Assembly (NCBI RefSeq): GCF_003096575.1
Contig: NZ_QEKT01000007.1
Location: 1 to 64,000 of the forward strand
Direction of reading: 5' to 3'
DNA length: 64,000 nt
Source: Convivina intestini
GTDB taxonomy: Bacteria > Bacillota > Bacilli > Lactobacillales > Lactobacillaceae
Within the stretch, counting starts at the first letter, position 1. Every line of letters starts with the position of its first letter. A program made the position numbers and the translations under genes. Positions 9,955 to 20,431 of the stretch are shown piece by piece. Below the pieces are notes generated by a model. That model had not been told where the DNA came from, did no database searches, and saw nothing but the letters and a program-made list of their open reading frames with translations.

Positions 9955-12066
9955 ATGGTAAAGCGTGAATACCCACTTGATCGTACTCGTAATATTGGAA
10001 TCATGGCCCACATTGATGCGGGTAAGACCACTACTACAGAACGTATCTTGTACTATACTGGTAAGATTCACAAGATTGGTGAAACCCATGACGGTGCTTC
10101 ACAAATGGATTTCATGGACCAGGAAAAGGAACGTGGAATTACGATCCAGTCAGCCGCTACTACAGCGGTTTGGCGTGGATTCTTTGACCAGTATGAACAT
10201 GCTCCATACCGTGTTAACATCATTGATACCCCAGGTCACGTGGACTTCACTATTGAAGTTGAACGTGCTTTGCGTGTTTTGGATGGTGCCGTAGCGGTTT
10301 TGGATGGTGCTGCCGGTGTTGAACCACAGACTGAAACAGTTTGGCGTCAAGCAACTACTTATAATGTTCCTCGTATTGTTTTTGTTAACAAGATGGATAA
10401 GTTGGGGGCCGACTTTGCAATGTCTGTTGCCTCAATGCACGAACGTTTGCAAGTTAATGCCGAAGCTATCCAATGGCCAATTGGTGCCGAAGATGACTTC
10501 GAAGGTGTGATTGACTTAGTTAGTCAAAAGGCTTACTATCCAACTGATGAACTTGGTTCAAATTGGGAAGCACGTGAAATTCCGGCTGAATACCAAGATT
10601 TGGTTGTTGAACGTCGTGAAACATTGGTTGAAGCAGTTGCTGATGTCGATGAAGAATTGATGAATAAGTACCTTGAAGGTGAAGAGATTTCAATCGATGA
10701 ATTAAAAGCAGCTATTCGTCGTGCTACTTTGAACCTTGAATTCTATCCTGTATTGGCTGGTTCAGCTTATAAGGATAAGGGTGTTCAAATGATGTTGGAT
10801 GCCGTGGTTGACTATCTTCCAGGACCTCTAGAAGTACGTCCATATGTTGCCACTGATCCTAAGACTGATGAAGAAGTTGACTTGATTGCCGATGATAACA
10901 AGCCTTTCGCGGCTTTGGCCTTTAAGATCATGACTGATCCATTCGTTGGTCGTTTGACATTTATGCGTGTGTATACTGGAACATTGAAGTCAGGATCATA
11001 CGTACAAAATACTTCATCAGATAACCGTGAACGTGTTGGTCGTTTGCTACAAATGCACGCCACTTCACGAACTGAAATCGAAGAAGTGTTCTCTGGTGAC
11101 ATCGCCGCAGCTATTGGTTTGAAGAACACTACTACTGGTGATTCTTTGACTGATGTTGATCATCCACTCGTATTGGAGTCAATGGAATTCCCTGACCCAG
11201 TTATTGAATTGGCCATTGAACCTAAGACTAAGGCTGACCAAGATAAGTTAGCTAATGCTTTGCAAAAGTTGGCTGAAGAAGATCCTTCATTCCGTGCCAC
11301 TACTAACCCTGAAACTGGTGATACTTTGATTGCTGGAATGGGTGAATTGCAGTTGGATATTATGGTTGACCGTATGCGCCGTGAATTCAACGTTGAAGCT
11401 ACTGTTGGTGCTCCTCAGGTTGCTTATCGTGAAGCCTTTACTAAGACTGTTCAAGCGCGTGGATTCTTCAAGCGTCAGTCTGGTGGTAAGGGACAGTATG
11501 GTGATGTTTGGATTGAATTCTCACCAAATGACGAAGGTGCTGGATTCGAATTCGAAGATGCTATCGTTGGTGGTGTTGTTCCTCGTGAATACATTCCATC
11601 TGTTGAAGCTGGTTTGAAGGATGCTATGCAGGCTGGTCCATTGGCTGGATTCCCATTGGTTGACTTGAAGGCCAAGTTGTACGATGGATCTTATCACGAT
11701 GTCGATTCTTCTGAAGCTGCCTTTAAGATTGCTGCTTCATTAGCTTTGCGTGAAGCTGCTAAGACTGCTGGTGCAGTTATCTTGGAGCCAATCATGGCGG
11801 TTGATATCGTTGTACCTGAAGACAACCTTGGGGATGTTATGGGTCACGTTTCTGCTCGTCGTGGATTAATTGAAGGTCAAGAAAACCGTGGACCAGTGCT
11901 TGCTGTTAAGGCACAGGTGCCTTTGTCAGAAATGTTCGGTTATGCAACTACCTTGCGTTCAGCTACGCAGGGTCGTGGAACATTCCAGATGGTCTTTGAT
12001 CACTATCAAGCCGTTCCTAAGAATGTGCAAGAAGAAATTATTAAGGCACAAGGTAAGGAAGCTTAA
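9955..12066 (+). CDS. fusA: Translation elongation factor G
   Basis: EF-G is the GTPase that drives ribosomal translocation and, with RRF, recycling. The 703-residue protein has G1 [12 protein letters not shown] (residues 17-28), the switch II region DTPGHVDFT and the [10 protein letters not shown] specificity motif. All five domains are implied by length. AGGAGAAA precedes ATG 9955. tuf, often next in this cluster, is absent here and potABCD follows after a terminator. Confidence 0.98.
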   Translation: MVKREYPLDRTRNIGIMAHIDAGKTTTTERILYYTGKIHKIGETHDGASQMDFMDQEKERGITIQSAATTAVWRGFFDQYEHAPYRVNIIDTPGHVDFTIEVERALRVLDGAVAVLDGAAGVEPQTETVWRQATTYNVPRIVFVNKMDKLGADFAMSVASMHERLQVNAEAIQWPIGAEDDFEGVIDLVSQKAYYPTDELGSNWEAREIPAEYQDLVVERRETLVEAVADVDEELMNKYLEGEEISIDELKAAIRRATLNLEFYPVLAGSAYKDKGVQMMLDAVVDYLPGPLEVRPYVATDPKTDEEVDLIADDNKPFAALAFKIMTDPFVGRLTFMRVYTGTLKSGSYVQNTSSDNRERVGRLLQMHATSRTEIEEVFSGDIAAAIGLKNTTTGDSLTDVDHPLVLESMEFPDPVIELAIEPKTKADQDKLANALQKLAEEDPSFRATTNPETGDTLIAGMGELQLDIMVDRMRREFNVEATVGAPQVAYREAFTKTVQARGFFKRQSGGKGQYGDVWIEFSPNDEGAGFEFEDAIVGGVVPREYIPSVEAGLKDAMQAGPLAGFPLVDLKAKLYDGSYHDVDSSEAAFKIAASLALREAAKTAGAVILEPIMAVDIVVPEDNLGDVMGHVSARRGLIEGQENRGPVLAVKAQVPLSEMFGYATTLRSATQGRGTFQMVFDHYQAVPKNVQEEIIKAQGKEA

Positions 12067-12082
12067 TCCTATCTATTTGCCT

Positions 12083-12116
12083 AAAAAGAGTGCTACTTTA
12101 GTAGCGCTCTTTTTTG
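12083..12116 (+). terminator. Terminator after fusA
   Basis: GAGTGCTAC and GTAGCGCTC pair around a TTTA loop (12088-12109) with flanking A and T tracts. Confidence 0.88.
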
Positions 12117-12186
12117 TTGGAGACTATAATTAAAAGGTTAAGTTATTGTAGAATTGAAGAACTAAAAATTTGAGGTTGGGAATGTA

Positions 12187-13278
12187 ATGGAAAATAAAGA
12201 ACCAATTATTGAATTTCAACAGGTAGATTTATCTTTTGGTAGTACTAAGGTTTTAAATAAGATTGATTTAGCACTGGATGCGGGTAAGTTTTATACTTTG
12301 TTAGGTCCATCTGGCTCTGGTAAGTCAACGATTTTGAAATTAATTTCGGGACAACTCCAAGCAGACAGTGGTGAAATTTTATTTGAAGGACAACGTATTA
12401 ATCATCTGCCAGCTGAAAAACGTCGCGTTAATACAGTTTTTCAAAATTATGCGCTTTTTCCTAATATGAATGTCTTTGATAACGTTGCCTTTGGACCTAA
12501 ATTAAAGGGATTAGGCAAAGATGAAATTCGGCATAAAGTGGAAACTATGTTATCACTGGTCAAGTTAGCAGATTTTAGTGATCGGGAAATAAATGAGCTA
12601 TCAGGTGGACAACAACAGCGAGTTGCGATTGCGCGAGCCTTGGCTAATGATCCCGAAGTCCTATTACTCGATGAACCTTTATCAGCGTTGGATTATAAAC
12701 TGCGAAAAGATATGCAGCAGGAGTTGCGGACCATTCAAAAGCGCTTAGGGATTACTTTTGTATTTGTTACGCACGATCAAGAAGAAGCTTTAGCTATGTC
12801 GGACTGGATTTTTGTGATGAATGATGGTGTTATTCAACAAAATGGTACGCCAGAAGATATTTATGATGAACCAATTAACCATTTTGTGGCTGATTTTATC
12901 GGTGAAAGTAATATTGTTAAAGGTATTATGAAAAGTGACTATTTGGTACATTTTGTCGGGAAAGACTTCATCAATGTCGATGCAGGAATGCGTCCGGAAG
13001 AACGGGTTGAAGTGGTAATTCGTCCAGAAGATCTTGACTTAACCACTATTGAAAACGGGAAACTAGTGGTAACGATTGAAGATCAGTCTTTTCGAGGTGA
13101 TTTTTATGAAATTACTGCTCAAGACGATGATGGCAATCAATGGCAGATTCAAGCAACTAATTCAGCAACAATCGGGGAACGAGTGGGCCTAACTTTCGAT
13201 CCAGAAGATATCCATATTATGCGCTTTAACGAATCTGAAAATGATTTTGATGCTCGTTTAGAACGTTACGAGGAGTAA
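12187..13278 (+). CDS. potA: Spermidine/putrescine ABC transporter, ATPase
   Basis: PotA energises polyamine import at the cytoplasmic face. The 363 residues hold Walker [10 protein letters not shown] (about 40), the [15 protein letters not shown] signature, Walker [13 protein letters not shown], the H-loop FVTHDQEEA and a C-terminal TOBE-type regulatory domain (about 235-345). It opens a four-gene operon, with only four bases before potB. The binding site GAGGTTGGG before ATG 12187 is of moderate strength. Substrate assignment rests on the gene order potABCD. Confidence 0.94.
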   Translation: MENKEPIIEFQQVDLSFGSTKVLNKIDLALDAGKFYTLLGPSGSGKSTILKLISGQLQADSGEILFEGQRINHLPAEKRRVNTVFQNYALFPNMNVFDNVAFGPKLKGLGKDEIRHKVETMLSLVKLADFSDREINELSGGQQQRVAIARALANDPEVLLLDEPLSALDYKLRKDMQQELRTIQKRLGITFVFVTHDQEEALAMSDWIFVMNDGVIQQNGTPEDIYDEPINHFVADFIGESNIVKGIMKSDYLVHFVGKDFINVDAGMRPEERVEVVIRPEDLDLTTIENGKLVVTIEDQSFRGDFYEITAQDDDGNQWQIQATNSATIGERVGLTFDPEDIHIMRFNESENDFDARLERYEE

Positions 13279-13282
13279 ATTT

Positions 13283-14092
13283 ATGTTAGTTGATAAAAAC
13301 AAATTTAGCTTTACTCGCCTAACTTTTTATAGTACCTATGGTCTGTGGTTATTGCTTTTTGTAATCATCCCGTTAATGTTGCTACTGTGGCAGTCCTTGA
13401 TTGGGTCTGATGGCCATTTAACATTACAAAATTACCAAACATTTTTTGCTAGTGGAACTTATTTAACGATGGCCTTTAATTCAGTTTGGTATGCCTTTAT
13501 TATCACTGCTGTGACCTTACTGATTAGTTATCCAGCTGCCTACGTAATTAATAGCCTTAAATACAAACAGCTCTGGTTATTATTGATAATATTACCTACC
13601 TGGATTAACTTGCTGCTAAAAACATATGCCTTTATTGGTATTTTAGCCAAAACGGGTCCAATCAATCAGCTGGCTGAAGGCTTGGGACTAGGGACACATC
13701 AATTATTGTTTTCTGATTGGAGTTTTATTATTGTTGCGGCTTACATTGAAATTCCCTTTATGATTTTGCCGATTTTTAATTCGTTGACTGATATTGATCC
13801 TGTCTTAGAACAGGCCAGTCGAGATTTAGGTGCTAATCGTTGGCAAACGCTAAAAAATGTTATTTGGCCACTTTCATTACCGGGCGTAAAATCCGGTATT
13901 CAAGCTGTTTTTATTCCGAGCCTTTCCTTGTTTATGGTGACACGCTTGATTGGCGGGAATCGGGTTATTACCTTAGGAACAGCCATTGAGCAACATTTCT
14001 TAGTTACTCAAAATTGGCAGTTTGGTTCGACAATTGGCGTAGTCTTGATCATCGCCATGGTGATCACAATGTTACTAACTAGAGACAAGTGA
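13283..14092 (+). CDS. potB: Spermidine/putrescine ABC transporter, permease B
   Basis: This is one of two membrane subunits of the polyamine importer. The 269-residue protein has about six hydrophobic segments. It carries the EAA coupling motif (EQASRDLGANRWQTLKNVIW) that docks onto PotA. GAGGAG precedes ATG 13283. It follows potA by four bases and precedes potC by 11. Confidence 0.93.
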   Translation: MLVDKNKFSFTRLTFYSTYGLWLLLFVIIPLMLLLWQSLIGSDGHLTLQNYQTFFASGTYLTMAFNSVWYAFIITAVTLLISYPAAYVINSLKYKQLWLLLIILPTWINLLLKTYAFIGILAKTGPINQLAEGLGLGTHQLLFSDWSFIIVAAYIEIPFMILPIFNSLTDIDPVLEQASRDLGANRWQTLKNVIWPLSLPGVKSGIQAVFIPSLSLFMVTRLIGGNRVITLGTAIEQHFLVTQNWQFGSTIGVVLIIAMVITMLLTRDK

Positions 14093-14103
14093 GGTAGAAA
14101 ATA

Positions 14104-14925
14104 TTGAAAAATAAAACTGCTCATTTATACCTGATATTCCTATTTGCTTTGCTGTATGCGCCGATTTTCTTTTTAGTTTTGTATTCTTTTAATGCGGGTA
14201 CAACTATGCAGGGTTGGCAAGGTTTCACCTGGAGTCATTACCAAGAATTATTTAGTGATTATCACTTGATCGAAATTGTTTTAGATACTTTGGTATTAGC
14301 CTTATTATCTGCCTTAATTGCGACCACAGTTGGAACAGTTGGCGCGTTATTGATTAATCGTCAAAAAAACCGGATTTGGAAAAATACCCTGTTGTCATTA
14401 AATAATGTTTTGCTAGTTTCACCCGATGTTATTATTGGCGCTTCTTTGTTAATTTTATTTACGGTTTGTGGATTTTCATTAGGATTTATCTCTACTTTAT
14501 TTGCCCACATTGCGTTTAGTATTCCAATTGTGGTGCTAATGATTTTGCCCAGATTACAGGAAATGAGTCATAGCCTAATTGACGCCGCTAAAGATTTAGG
14601 AGCTAATGATCAACAAGTGTTATCACAAGTAACATTGCCATATATCTCGCCTGGTATTTTAGCTGGATTCTTTATGGCCTTTACTTATTCTTTGGATGAT
14701 TTTGCCGTAACTTTTTTCGTAACTGGGAATGGTTTTACTACACTATCAGTGGAAATATATTCACGAGCTCGTCAGGGAGTTAGTTTAGAAATTAATGCTT
14801 TATCCACAATTATGTTTTTAGTTTCTATAATTTTAGTTCTTTTTTATTACCTCATTAATCAACGGGCTAATCGTCAACGTAAAAACAAACTAACTAAGAT
14901 GGTCCTACCGGGAGAAAGGGAATAA
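14104..14925 (+). CDS. potC: Spermidine/putrescine ABC transporter, permease C
   Basis: This is the second permease subunit, 273 residues with about six membrane segments and the EAA motif DAAKDLGANDQQVLSQVTLP. The start is TTG at 14104 (TTG-AAA-AAT-AAA), supported by GAGGTAG 7 bases upstream, and no better start is available. The stop is one base before the potD ATG, indicating translational coupling. Confidence 0.92.
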   Translation: MKNKTAHLYLIFLFALLYAPIFFLVLYSFNAGTTMQGWQGFTWSHYQELFSDYHLIEIVLDTLVLALLSALIATTVGTVGALLINRQKNRIWKNTLLSLNNVLLVSPDVIIGASLLILFTVCGFSLGFISTLFAHIAFSIPIVVLMILPRLQEMSHSLIDAAKDLGANDQQVLSQVTLPYISPGILAGFFMAFTYSLDDFAVTFFVTGNGFTTLSVEIYSRARQGVSLEINALSTIMFLVSIILVLFYYLINQRANRQRKNKLTKMVLPGERE

Positions 14926-14926
14926 G

Positions 14927-16006
14927 ATGCGGAAATTATTAACCGGAGGGGCAATTATCATTGCGGTGATTTTAGCTTTAGTTGGTTTAAAGACCTATCT
15001 AGTTCAGGCCCAAGACAATCAACAACATTCCGACAAAGTATTAGATTTCTATAATTGGGGTGACTATATTGATCCTGATTTATTAGTGAAATTCACTAAA
15101 GAAACTGGCTACCAGGTTAATTACAATACTTTTGACTCCAATGAAGCGATGTTTACAAAAATTAAACAAGGTGGGACTTCTTACGATTTAACCGTGCCAT
15201 CTGACTACACGGTTAATAAAATGATTCAGGCTAATCTTTTGGAACCGTTGGATTACAGTCGGTTAGTGGGGATGGACAACTATTATCCGCGTTTGCTGAA
15301 TCAAACATTTGATCCGCACAACCGTTATTCGATACCTTATTTTTGGGGAACATTAGGGATTTTATATAATAAAAAGGTCGTTTCAACTAGTTCTGTAGCT
15401 CATTGGAATAATTTATGGGACTCAAAATTTAAAGATCAAATTCTATTGGTTGATTCTGCTCGCGATATTTTGGGGATGACTTTAATTTCCCAAGATAAGT
15501 CAATGAATGATCGTTCTACAGCCGATTTAGCAGCAGCTCAGGGTAAATTAACTTCTTTGATGCCTAATGTAAAGGCTATTGTGGCCGATGAATTAAAAAT
15601 GTACATGGCCCAAGGAGAAGCTAATATTGGAATTACCTACTCTGGAGAGGCTGCTCAGGCCATGGCTAAAAATCCAGATTTAGCTTATCAAGTGCCTAGT
15701 GAAGGCTCAAATGAGTGGTTTGATAATTTTGTAATTCCCCGTAATGCCCGGCACAAAGATGCGGCCTATGCTTTCATTAATTTTATGAATCAACCTCAAA
15801 ATGCTGCGCAGAATGCAAAATATATTGGTTACGCAACGCCTAATCAAAGGGCATATGAATTGCTACCACAATCGGTTCAGAATAATCGTCAATTTTATCC
15901 GAGTCAGGTTACTTTAGATAAATTGGAAGTTTATCAAAATTTGGGGCAAAAATGGACCGAAAAATATAATGATGCTTTCTTAGAATTTAAAATGACTAAA
16001 CGTTAA
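14927..16006 (+). CDS. potD: Spermidine/putrescine-binding protein
   Basis: PotD is the extracellular receptor of the polyamine importer. The 359-residue protein begins with a hydrophobic segment (residues 7-23) after MRK. It lacks a lipobox cysteine, so it is probably held by an uncleaved N-terminal anchor or released by signal peptidase I rather than lipid-anchored. The mature part starts near the YNWGDYIDPDLL motif typical of PotD/PotF, with the polyamine-binding fold to the C-terminus. It is the last gene of the operon and is followed by a strong terminator. Confidence 0.93.
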   Translation: MRKLLTGGAIIIAVILALVGLKTYLVQAQDNQQHSDKVLDFYNWGDYIDPDLLVKFTKETGYQVNYNTFDSNEAMFTKIKQGGTSYDLTVPSDYTVNKMIQANLLEPLDYSRLVGMDNYYPRLLNQTFDPHNRYSIPYFWGTLGILYNKKVVSTSSVAHWNNLWDSKFKDQILLVDSARDILGMTLISQDKSMNDRSTADLAAAQGKLTSLMPNVKAIVADELKMYMAQGEANIGITYSGEAAQAMAKNPDLAYQVPSEGSNEWFDNFVIPRNARHKDAAYAFINFMNQPQNAAQNAKYIGYATPNQRAYELLPQSVQNNRQFYPSQVTLDKLEVYQNLGQKWTEKYNDAFLEFKMTKR

Positions 16007-16025
16007 AAATAAATATTTATAGTAG

Positions 16026-16051
16026 AAAACCCTTGTACAGCAAGGGTTTTT
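16026..16051. terminator. Terminator after potD
   Basis: AAAACCCTTG (16026-16035) and CAAGGGTTTT (16041-16050) form a perfect 10-bp stem with a five-base loop and T tail. Confidence 0.9.
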
Positions 16052-16061
16052 CTGATACTAT
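16033..16061 (+). promoter_or_regulatory. Promoter of the S10 operon, overlapping the potD terminator
   Basis: TTGTAC (16033-16038), 17 bases, then TACTAT (16056-16061) with an extended TG at 16053-16054. The -35 element lies inside the terminator hairpin of the preceding operon. Confidence 0.6.
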
Positions 16062-16067
16062 AGTCAG

Positions 16068-16215
16068 GTACGCCTTTCAGGTGTATAGATAATAACCACC
16101 TGAAAAGACTGGTGTATCAACGTTTAGCGATGATGATTAAGGTTGCGACACGCGCGGCCGCGTTGCCATGGGCGCGCAAACACAAGCAAGTGTTGTCGGT
16201 TTTTGATCGGAGTTA
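16068..16215 (+). promoter_or_regulatory. Structured leader of the S10 operon
   Basis: The first hairpin pairs GTACGCC (16068-16074) with GGTGTAT (16111-16117) and, inside it, TTTCAGGTG (16075-16083) with CACCTGAAA (16097-16105). A second, very GC-rich domain (about 16144-16200) contains CGACAC/GTGTTG and nested GCGCG/CGCGC pairing. The strong GC content is unlike the rest of the region. This is consistent with an autoregulatory ribosomal-protein leader; the ligand is not known from sequence. Confidence 0.65.
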
Positions 16216-16247
16216 GCTGATTTACGAAATCAACGAGGAGGCATAAA

Positions 16248-16556
16248 ATGGCACAAAAGAAGATTCGTATCCGCTTGAAGGCATACGAACACCGCATTTT
16301 AGACCAATCAGCAGATAAGATTGTTGAGACGGCTAAGCGCACAGGTGCAGAAATCGCTGGCCCAATTCCATTGCCAACGGAACGCACTTTGTACACGGTG
16401 TTAAGTTCACCGCACAAGTATAAGGATGCCCGTGAGCAGTTCGAAATGCGAACTCACAAGCGGTTGATCGACATTGTGAACCCTACTGACAAGACAGTTG
16501 ACGCATTGCGTAAACTTGAATTGCCATCAGGTGTTGCAATTGAAATTAAGTTGTAA
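16248..16556 (+). CDS. rpsJ: 30S ribosomal protein S10
   Basis: S10 is a 30S head protein and, as NusE, a partner of NusB/NusG in antitermination. The 102 residues begin [20 protein letters not shown] and include the [16 protein letters not shown] loop, all typical. GAGGAGG precedes ATG 16248. It is the first gene of the S10-spc-alpha superoperon. Confidence 0.98.
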   Translation: MAQKKIRIRLKAYEHRILDQSADKIVETAKRTGAEIAGPIPLPTERTLYTVLSSPHKYKDAREQFEMRTHKRLIDIVNPTDKTVDALRKLELPSGVAIEIKL

Positions 16557-16599
16557 TTAAATACATTGCCTCTGAGCAATGAAGTTAAGGAGAATAGTC

Positions 16600-17283
16600 A
16601 TGACTAAAGGTATCTTAGGCCGCAAAGTCGGTATGACTCAGGTTTTTACTGAATCTGGCGAATTGATTGCCGTGACTGCTGTTGAAGCAACGCCAAACGT
16701 TGTTTTGCAGGTTAAGACTGCTGAAACCGATGGGTATAACGCAGTTCAGTTGGGTTATCAAGATAAGCGCGAGGTTTTGTCAAACAAACCTGAACAAGGC
16801 CATGTTGCAAAAGCAAACACAGCCCCTAAGCGCTACATTCGTGAAGTCCGTGATGCGGAAGGCGAATATAACGTTGGGGATCAAGTCGCAGTCGACACAT
16901 TCCAAGCGGGTGATTACGTCGATGTCACTGGCATCACAAAGGGACATGGCTTCCAGGGCGCAATTAAGCGTTTGGGACAGTCTCGTGGACCAATGAGCCA
17001 CGGTTCTCGTTACCACCGTCGTCCTGGTTCAATGGGTGCTATTATTAACCGGGTATTTAAGGGTAAGTTGTTGCCTGGTCGTATGGGTAACCATAAGCGT
17101 ACAATGCAAAATGTTGCCATTGTTCACGTTGATGTGGAAAACAACCTCTTACTGCTTAAGGGTAATGTACCTGGGGCTAATAAGTCACTTTTGACAATTA
17201 AGTCAACTGTTAAAGTTAATGCAAAACATCCTGAAATCAAGATGGCTGGCGCAAAGCCTGCCGCTGTTTCAGAAGAAGCTTAA
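16600..17283 (+). CDS. rplC: 50S ribosomal protein L3
   Basis: L3 starts 50S assembly and reaches towards the peptidyl-transferase centre. The protein has 227 residues from [19 protein letters not shown] 16600 is chosen because AAGGAG is 7 bases upstream. An upstream in-frame TTG at 16579 gives a non-family extension. The [22 protein letters not shown] region is the conserved extended loop. It lies 43 bases after rpsJ. Confidence 0.97.
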   Translation: MTKGILGRKVGMTQVFTESGELIAVTAVEATPNVVLQVKTAETDGYNAVQLGYQDKREVLSNKPEQGHVAKANTAPKRYIREVRDAEGEYNVGDQVAVDTFQAGDYVDVTGITKGHGFQGAIKRLGQSRGPMSHGSRYHRRPGSMGAIINRVFKGKLLPGRMGNHKRTMQNVAIVHVDVENNLLLLKGNVPGANKSLLTIKSTVKVNAKHPEIKMAGAKPAAVSEEA

Positions 17284-17311
17284 AAATATATAGAAAGGAG
17301 AACAATCAATC

Positions 17312-17935
17312 ATGACTAAAGTTGCTGTATTAAAGCAAGATGGCAGTCAAGCAGCAGAATTGGAATTAAATGATGCTGTCTTCGCCATCGAACCAAACAA
17401 CGCGGTTATTACTGATGCGGTTTTGATGCAACGTGCTTCAATGCGTCAGGGTACTCATGCCGTTAAGAATCGTTCAGCCGTTTCTGGTGGTGGTAAGAAG
17501 CCATGGAAACAAAAGGGAACAGGTCGCGCTCGTCAAGGGTCTATCCGTTCACCTCAGTGGCGCGGTGGAGGAATTGTTTTCGGACCTACTCCTCGCTCAT
17601 ACGCTTACCGTATTAACCGTAAGGCTTATCAATTAGCTTTACGTTCAGTGTTATCACAAAAGGTTGCTGAAGGTAAGTTAGTGGTTGTTGATTCATTGGC
17701 TTTCAACCAACCTAAGACACAAGATTTTAAAAAGGTTATGGATAACCTATCTGTTGATTCAAAGGTATTGGTTCTTGTAGACAACGATAACGAAAATGCT
17801 ATCTTGTCTGGTCGTAACCTTGCTAATGTTCAAATCATGCATGCTGATGGAATTAACGTTCTTGATGTTGTTAATGCGGATAAGCTGGTGGTTGTTCAAT
17901 CAGCTCTCGAAGAAATCCAAGGAGGTCTTGCCTAA
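17312..17935 (+). CDS. rplD: 50S ribosomal protein L4
   Basis: L4 binds 23S rRNA domain I and lines the exit tunnel. In E. coli it also represses its operon. The 207-residue protein has the tunnel loop [30 protein letters not shown] precedes ATG 17312. Its stop codon overlaps the rplW start by one base (TAATG), so the two are translationally coupled. Confidence 0.97.
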   Translation: MTKVAVLKQDGSQAAELELNDAVFAIEPNNAVITDAVLMQRASMRQGTHAVKNRSAVSGGGKKPWKQKGTGRARQGSIRSPQWRGGGIVFGPTPRSYAYRINRKAYQLALRSVLSQKVAEGKLVVVDSLAFNQPKTQDFKKVMDNLSVDSKVLVLVDNDNENAILSGRNLANVQIMHADGINVLDVVNADKLVVVQSALEEIQGGLA

Positions 17936-18222
17936 TGGATGCACGTGATATTATTCGCCGCCCGATCATTACAGAGGCTTCTATGGCTCAAACTGAAAAC
18001 AAGCGTTATGTGTTTGAAGTTGACACTCGGGCCACAAAGCCTGAAATTAAAAAGGCAATTGAGCAAATCTTTGACGTGCAGGTTTCTGGTTTAAACACTG
18101 CAAATGTACGTGGTAAGAAAAAGCGTCAGGGACGTTATGTTGGCTACACTCGTAAGCTTAAGAAAGCTACTGTTACGCTGGCTGCTGATTCCAAAGATAT
18201 TGAAATCTTTAACGAAGGTTAA
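17935..18222 (+). CDS. rplW: 50S ribosomal protein L23
   Basis: L23 sits at the tunnel exit and is the docking site for trigger factor and SRP. The 95-residue length is normal. It starts [16 protein letters not shown] and shows the basic [21 protein letters not shown] loop. The ATG overlaps the rplD stop, and AAGGAGG lies within the end of rplD. Confidence 0.97.
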   Translation: MDARDIIRRPIITEASMAQTENKRYVFEVDTRATKPEIKKAIEQIFDVQVSGLNTANVRGKKKRQGRYVGYTRKLKKATVTLAADSKDIEIFNEG

Positions 18223-18245
18223 TTTTAAAATAGGAGGATAAGACA

Positions 18246-19082
18246 TTGGCTATTAAGAAGTATAAGCCAACCTCTAACGGTCGTCGTAATATGACTTCTT
18301 CAGATTTTTCTGAAATCACAAAAACGACCCCCGAAAAGAGTTTGTTGGTTAAAAAGTCAAAAACTGGTGCCCGTAACTCATCTGGCCGTATGACTGTTCG
18401 TCATCATGCCGGTGGACACAAGAAGGCTTATCGTATCATCGACTTTAAGCGTATCAAGGATGATAAGTCAGCAACGGTAAAGGCTATTGAGTACGATCCA
18501 AACCGTACTGCTAACATTGCTTTGCTGGGCTATGAAGATGGTATTAAAGCTTACATCTTGGCCCCTAAGGGTCTTAAGGTGGGCGACAAGGTTCATTCTG
18601 GACCAGACGCTGATATTAAGGTTGGTAACGCATTGCCATTGAACGCTATTCCTGAAGGAACTTTGATTCACAATATTGAATTGAAGAACGGTAAGGGTGG
18701 TCAATTGGCGCGTTCTGCTGGTGCTTCAGCACAAATTTTGGGACGTGATGGTAAGTATACTATCGTTCGTTTGACTTCTGGTGAAGTACGTTTGGTTTTG
18801 TCAACTAACCGTGCAACTATTGGTGAAGTTGGAAATGCTGAACATTCATTAATTAACTGGGGTAAGGCTGGTCGTAACCGTTGGCGTGGTAAGCGTCCAC
18901 ACGTTCGTGGATCAGTTATGAACCCTAACGATCACCCACACGGTGGTGGTGAAGGAAAGGCTCCAGTTGGTTTGCCGAGTCCGCTTTCTCCATGGGGTAA
19001 GAAGACTGTTGGTAAGAAGACTCGCGACAAGAAGAAGAGCTCAACTAAGTTCATTATTCGTGGTCGTAAGAAGAGTAAGTAA
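18246..19082 (+). CDS. rplB: 50S ribosomal protein L2 (TTG start)
   Basis: L2 is needed for subunit joining and peptidyl-transferase activity. The 278 residues include the family start [17 protein letters not shown] and the C-terminal [17 protein letters not shown] with the functional histidine. The start codon is TTG (18246), 8 bases after AGGAGG, and the family N-terminus aligns exactly. A rare start codon is unusual for so highly expressed a gene. Confidence 0.97.
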   Translation: MAIKKYKPTSNGRRNMTSSDFSEITKTTPEKSLLVKKSKTGARNSSGRMTVRHHAGGHKKAYRIIDFKRIKDDKSATVKAIEYDPNRTANIALLGYEDGIKAYILAPKGLKVGDKVHSGPDADIKVGNALPLNAIPEGTLIHNIELKNGKGGQLARSAGASAQILGRDGKYTIVRLTSGEVRLVLSTNRATIGEVGNAEHSLINWGKAGRNRWRGKRPHVRGSVMNPNDHPHGGGEGKAPVGLPSPLSPWGKKTVGKKTRDKKKSSTKFIIRGRKKSK

Positions 19083-19099
19083 GGGAAAGGAGACAAATA

Positions 19100-19375
19100 A
19101 TGGCTCGTAGTTTAAAAAAGGGACCATTTGCGGACCCGCACTTGCTTAAGAAAATCGAAGCGCAGGCTGACAACGAAAAGAAGTCAGTGATCAAGACTTG
19201 GTCACGCCGTTCAACGATTTTCCCAAGTTTTATCGGATTTACCATTGCTGTTTATGATGGTCGCAAGCACGTTCCAGTTTATGTACAAGACGATATGGTT
19301 GGGCATAAGCTTGGTGAGTTTGTACCAACTCGTACGTTCAAGGGACACAAGAACGACGATAAAAAGACTAAGTAA
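19100..19375 (+). CDS. rpsS: 30S ribosomal protein S19
   Basis: S19 is a 30S head protein near the A-site finger bridge. The 91-residue sequence starts [18 protein letters not shown] and contains the conserved [13 protein letters not shown] and [16 protein letters not shown] motifs. AAAGGAGA precedes ATG 19100. It lies 17 bases after rplB. Confidence 0.98.
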   Translation: MARSLKKGPFADPHLLKKIEAQADNEKKSVIKTWSRRSTIFPSFIGFTIAVYDGRKHVPVYVQDDMVGHKLGEFVPTRTFKGHKNDDKKTK

Positions 19376-19389
19376 GGAGGAAATGAAAA

Positions 19390-19746
19390 ATGGCTGAACA
19401 AGTTACATCAGCGCGCTCAACTGCCAAGATTGTTCGTGTAGCCCCTCGTAAGGCTCGCCTAGTTCTTGACACTATCCGCCGCAAGAATGTGAATGAAGCA
19501 TTTGCAATTTTGAAGTTCCTACCTAATCATTCTTCTGAAGATGTTTATAAGGTTTTGAACTCAGCAGTTGCCAACGCTGAAAATAATTTTTCACTTGACC
19601 GTGAAGACTTAATCGTTAAAGAAGCCTTTGCCAATGAAGGACCTACGTTGAAGCGTTTCCGTCCTCGTGCAAAGGGTTCTGCTTCACCTATTAACAAGCG
19701 CACAAGTCACATCACGATTGTGGTTGCTGAGAAGGAGGAAAAGTAA
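19390..19746 (+). CDS. rplV: 50S ribosomal protein L22
   Basis: L22 contacts all 23S domains, and its beta-hairpin lines the exit tunnel near the macrolide site. The 118 residues have typical length. The tunnel loop lies in the [19 protein letters not shown] segment. AAGGAGG precedes ATG 19390. The stop codon overlaps the rpsC ATG (TAATG). Confidence 0.97.
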   Translation: MAEQVTSARSTAKIVRVAPRKARLVLDTIRRKNVNEAFAILKFLPNHSSEDVYKVLNSAVANAENNFSLDREDLIVKEAFANEGPTLKRFRPRAKGSASPINKRTSHITIVVAEKEEK

Positions 19747-20417
19747 TGGGTCAAAAGATTAACCCAACTGGATTCCGTGTCGGTGTCATTCGCGACTGGG
19801 ATGCCAAATGGTTTGCTGACAAGGCTGATTTCTCTAAGCAACTTCTTGAAGATTTGCGTATTCGTAAGTATATCGAAAAGAACTTGGCTGATGCGTCAGT
19901 TGATCGTGTTGAAATTGAACGTAGTACAAAGTCACGTATTGATATTGTGATTCACACTGCTAAGCCAGGAATGGTTATTGGTAAGGGTGGTTCTGAAGTT
20001 GAAAAGCTTCGTACACAATTGTCAAAGTTGACTGATAAGGATGACCGCGGTCGTTCAAAGCGTGTTTTCATCAACATTATTGAAATCAAGAAGCCTGATT
20101 TGAGTGCTCACTTGGTTGGACAACAAGTTGTTGGTGATTTGGAGCGTCGTATTGCTTTCCGTCGCGCTATGCGTGGTGCAATCCAACGTGCTACTCGTGC
20201 CGGTGCTAAAGGAATTAAGATTGTTGTTTCAGGACGTTTGAACGGAGCTGATATTGCTCGTATCGAACAGTACACTGAAGGAACTGTTCCTTTGCATACT
20301 TTACGTGCCGACATCGACTATTCATGGGATGAAGCAAAGACTGCTTACGGTAATTTGGGTATTAAGACTTGGATTTACCGTGGTGATGTATTGCCTAAGA
20401 AGAAAAATAACAAGTAA
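19746..20417 (+). CDS. rpsC: 30S ribosomal protein S3
   Basis: S3 lies at the mRNA entry channel and takes part in helicase action on mRNA. The 223-residue protein has an N-terminal KH domain with the [11 protein letters not shown] (GxxG) loop and the S3 C-terminal domain. GGAGGAAAAGTAATGG at the rplV stop supplies the binding site and shows coupling. Confidence 0.98.
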   Translation: MGQKINPTGFRVGVIRDWDAKWFADKADFSKQLLEDLRIRKYIEKNLADASVDRVEIERSTKSRIDIVIHTAKPGMVIGKGGSEVEKLRTQLSKLTDKDDRGRSKRVFINIIEIKKPDLSAHLVGQQVVGDLERRIAFRRAMRGAIQRATRAGAKGIKIVVSGRLNGADIARIEQYTEGTVPLHTLRADIDYSWDEAKTAYGNLGIKTWIYRGDVLPKKKNNK

Positions 20418-20431
20418 GGAGGGAAGCAAAC

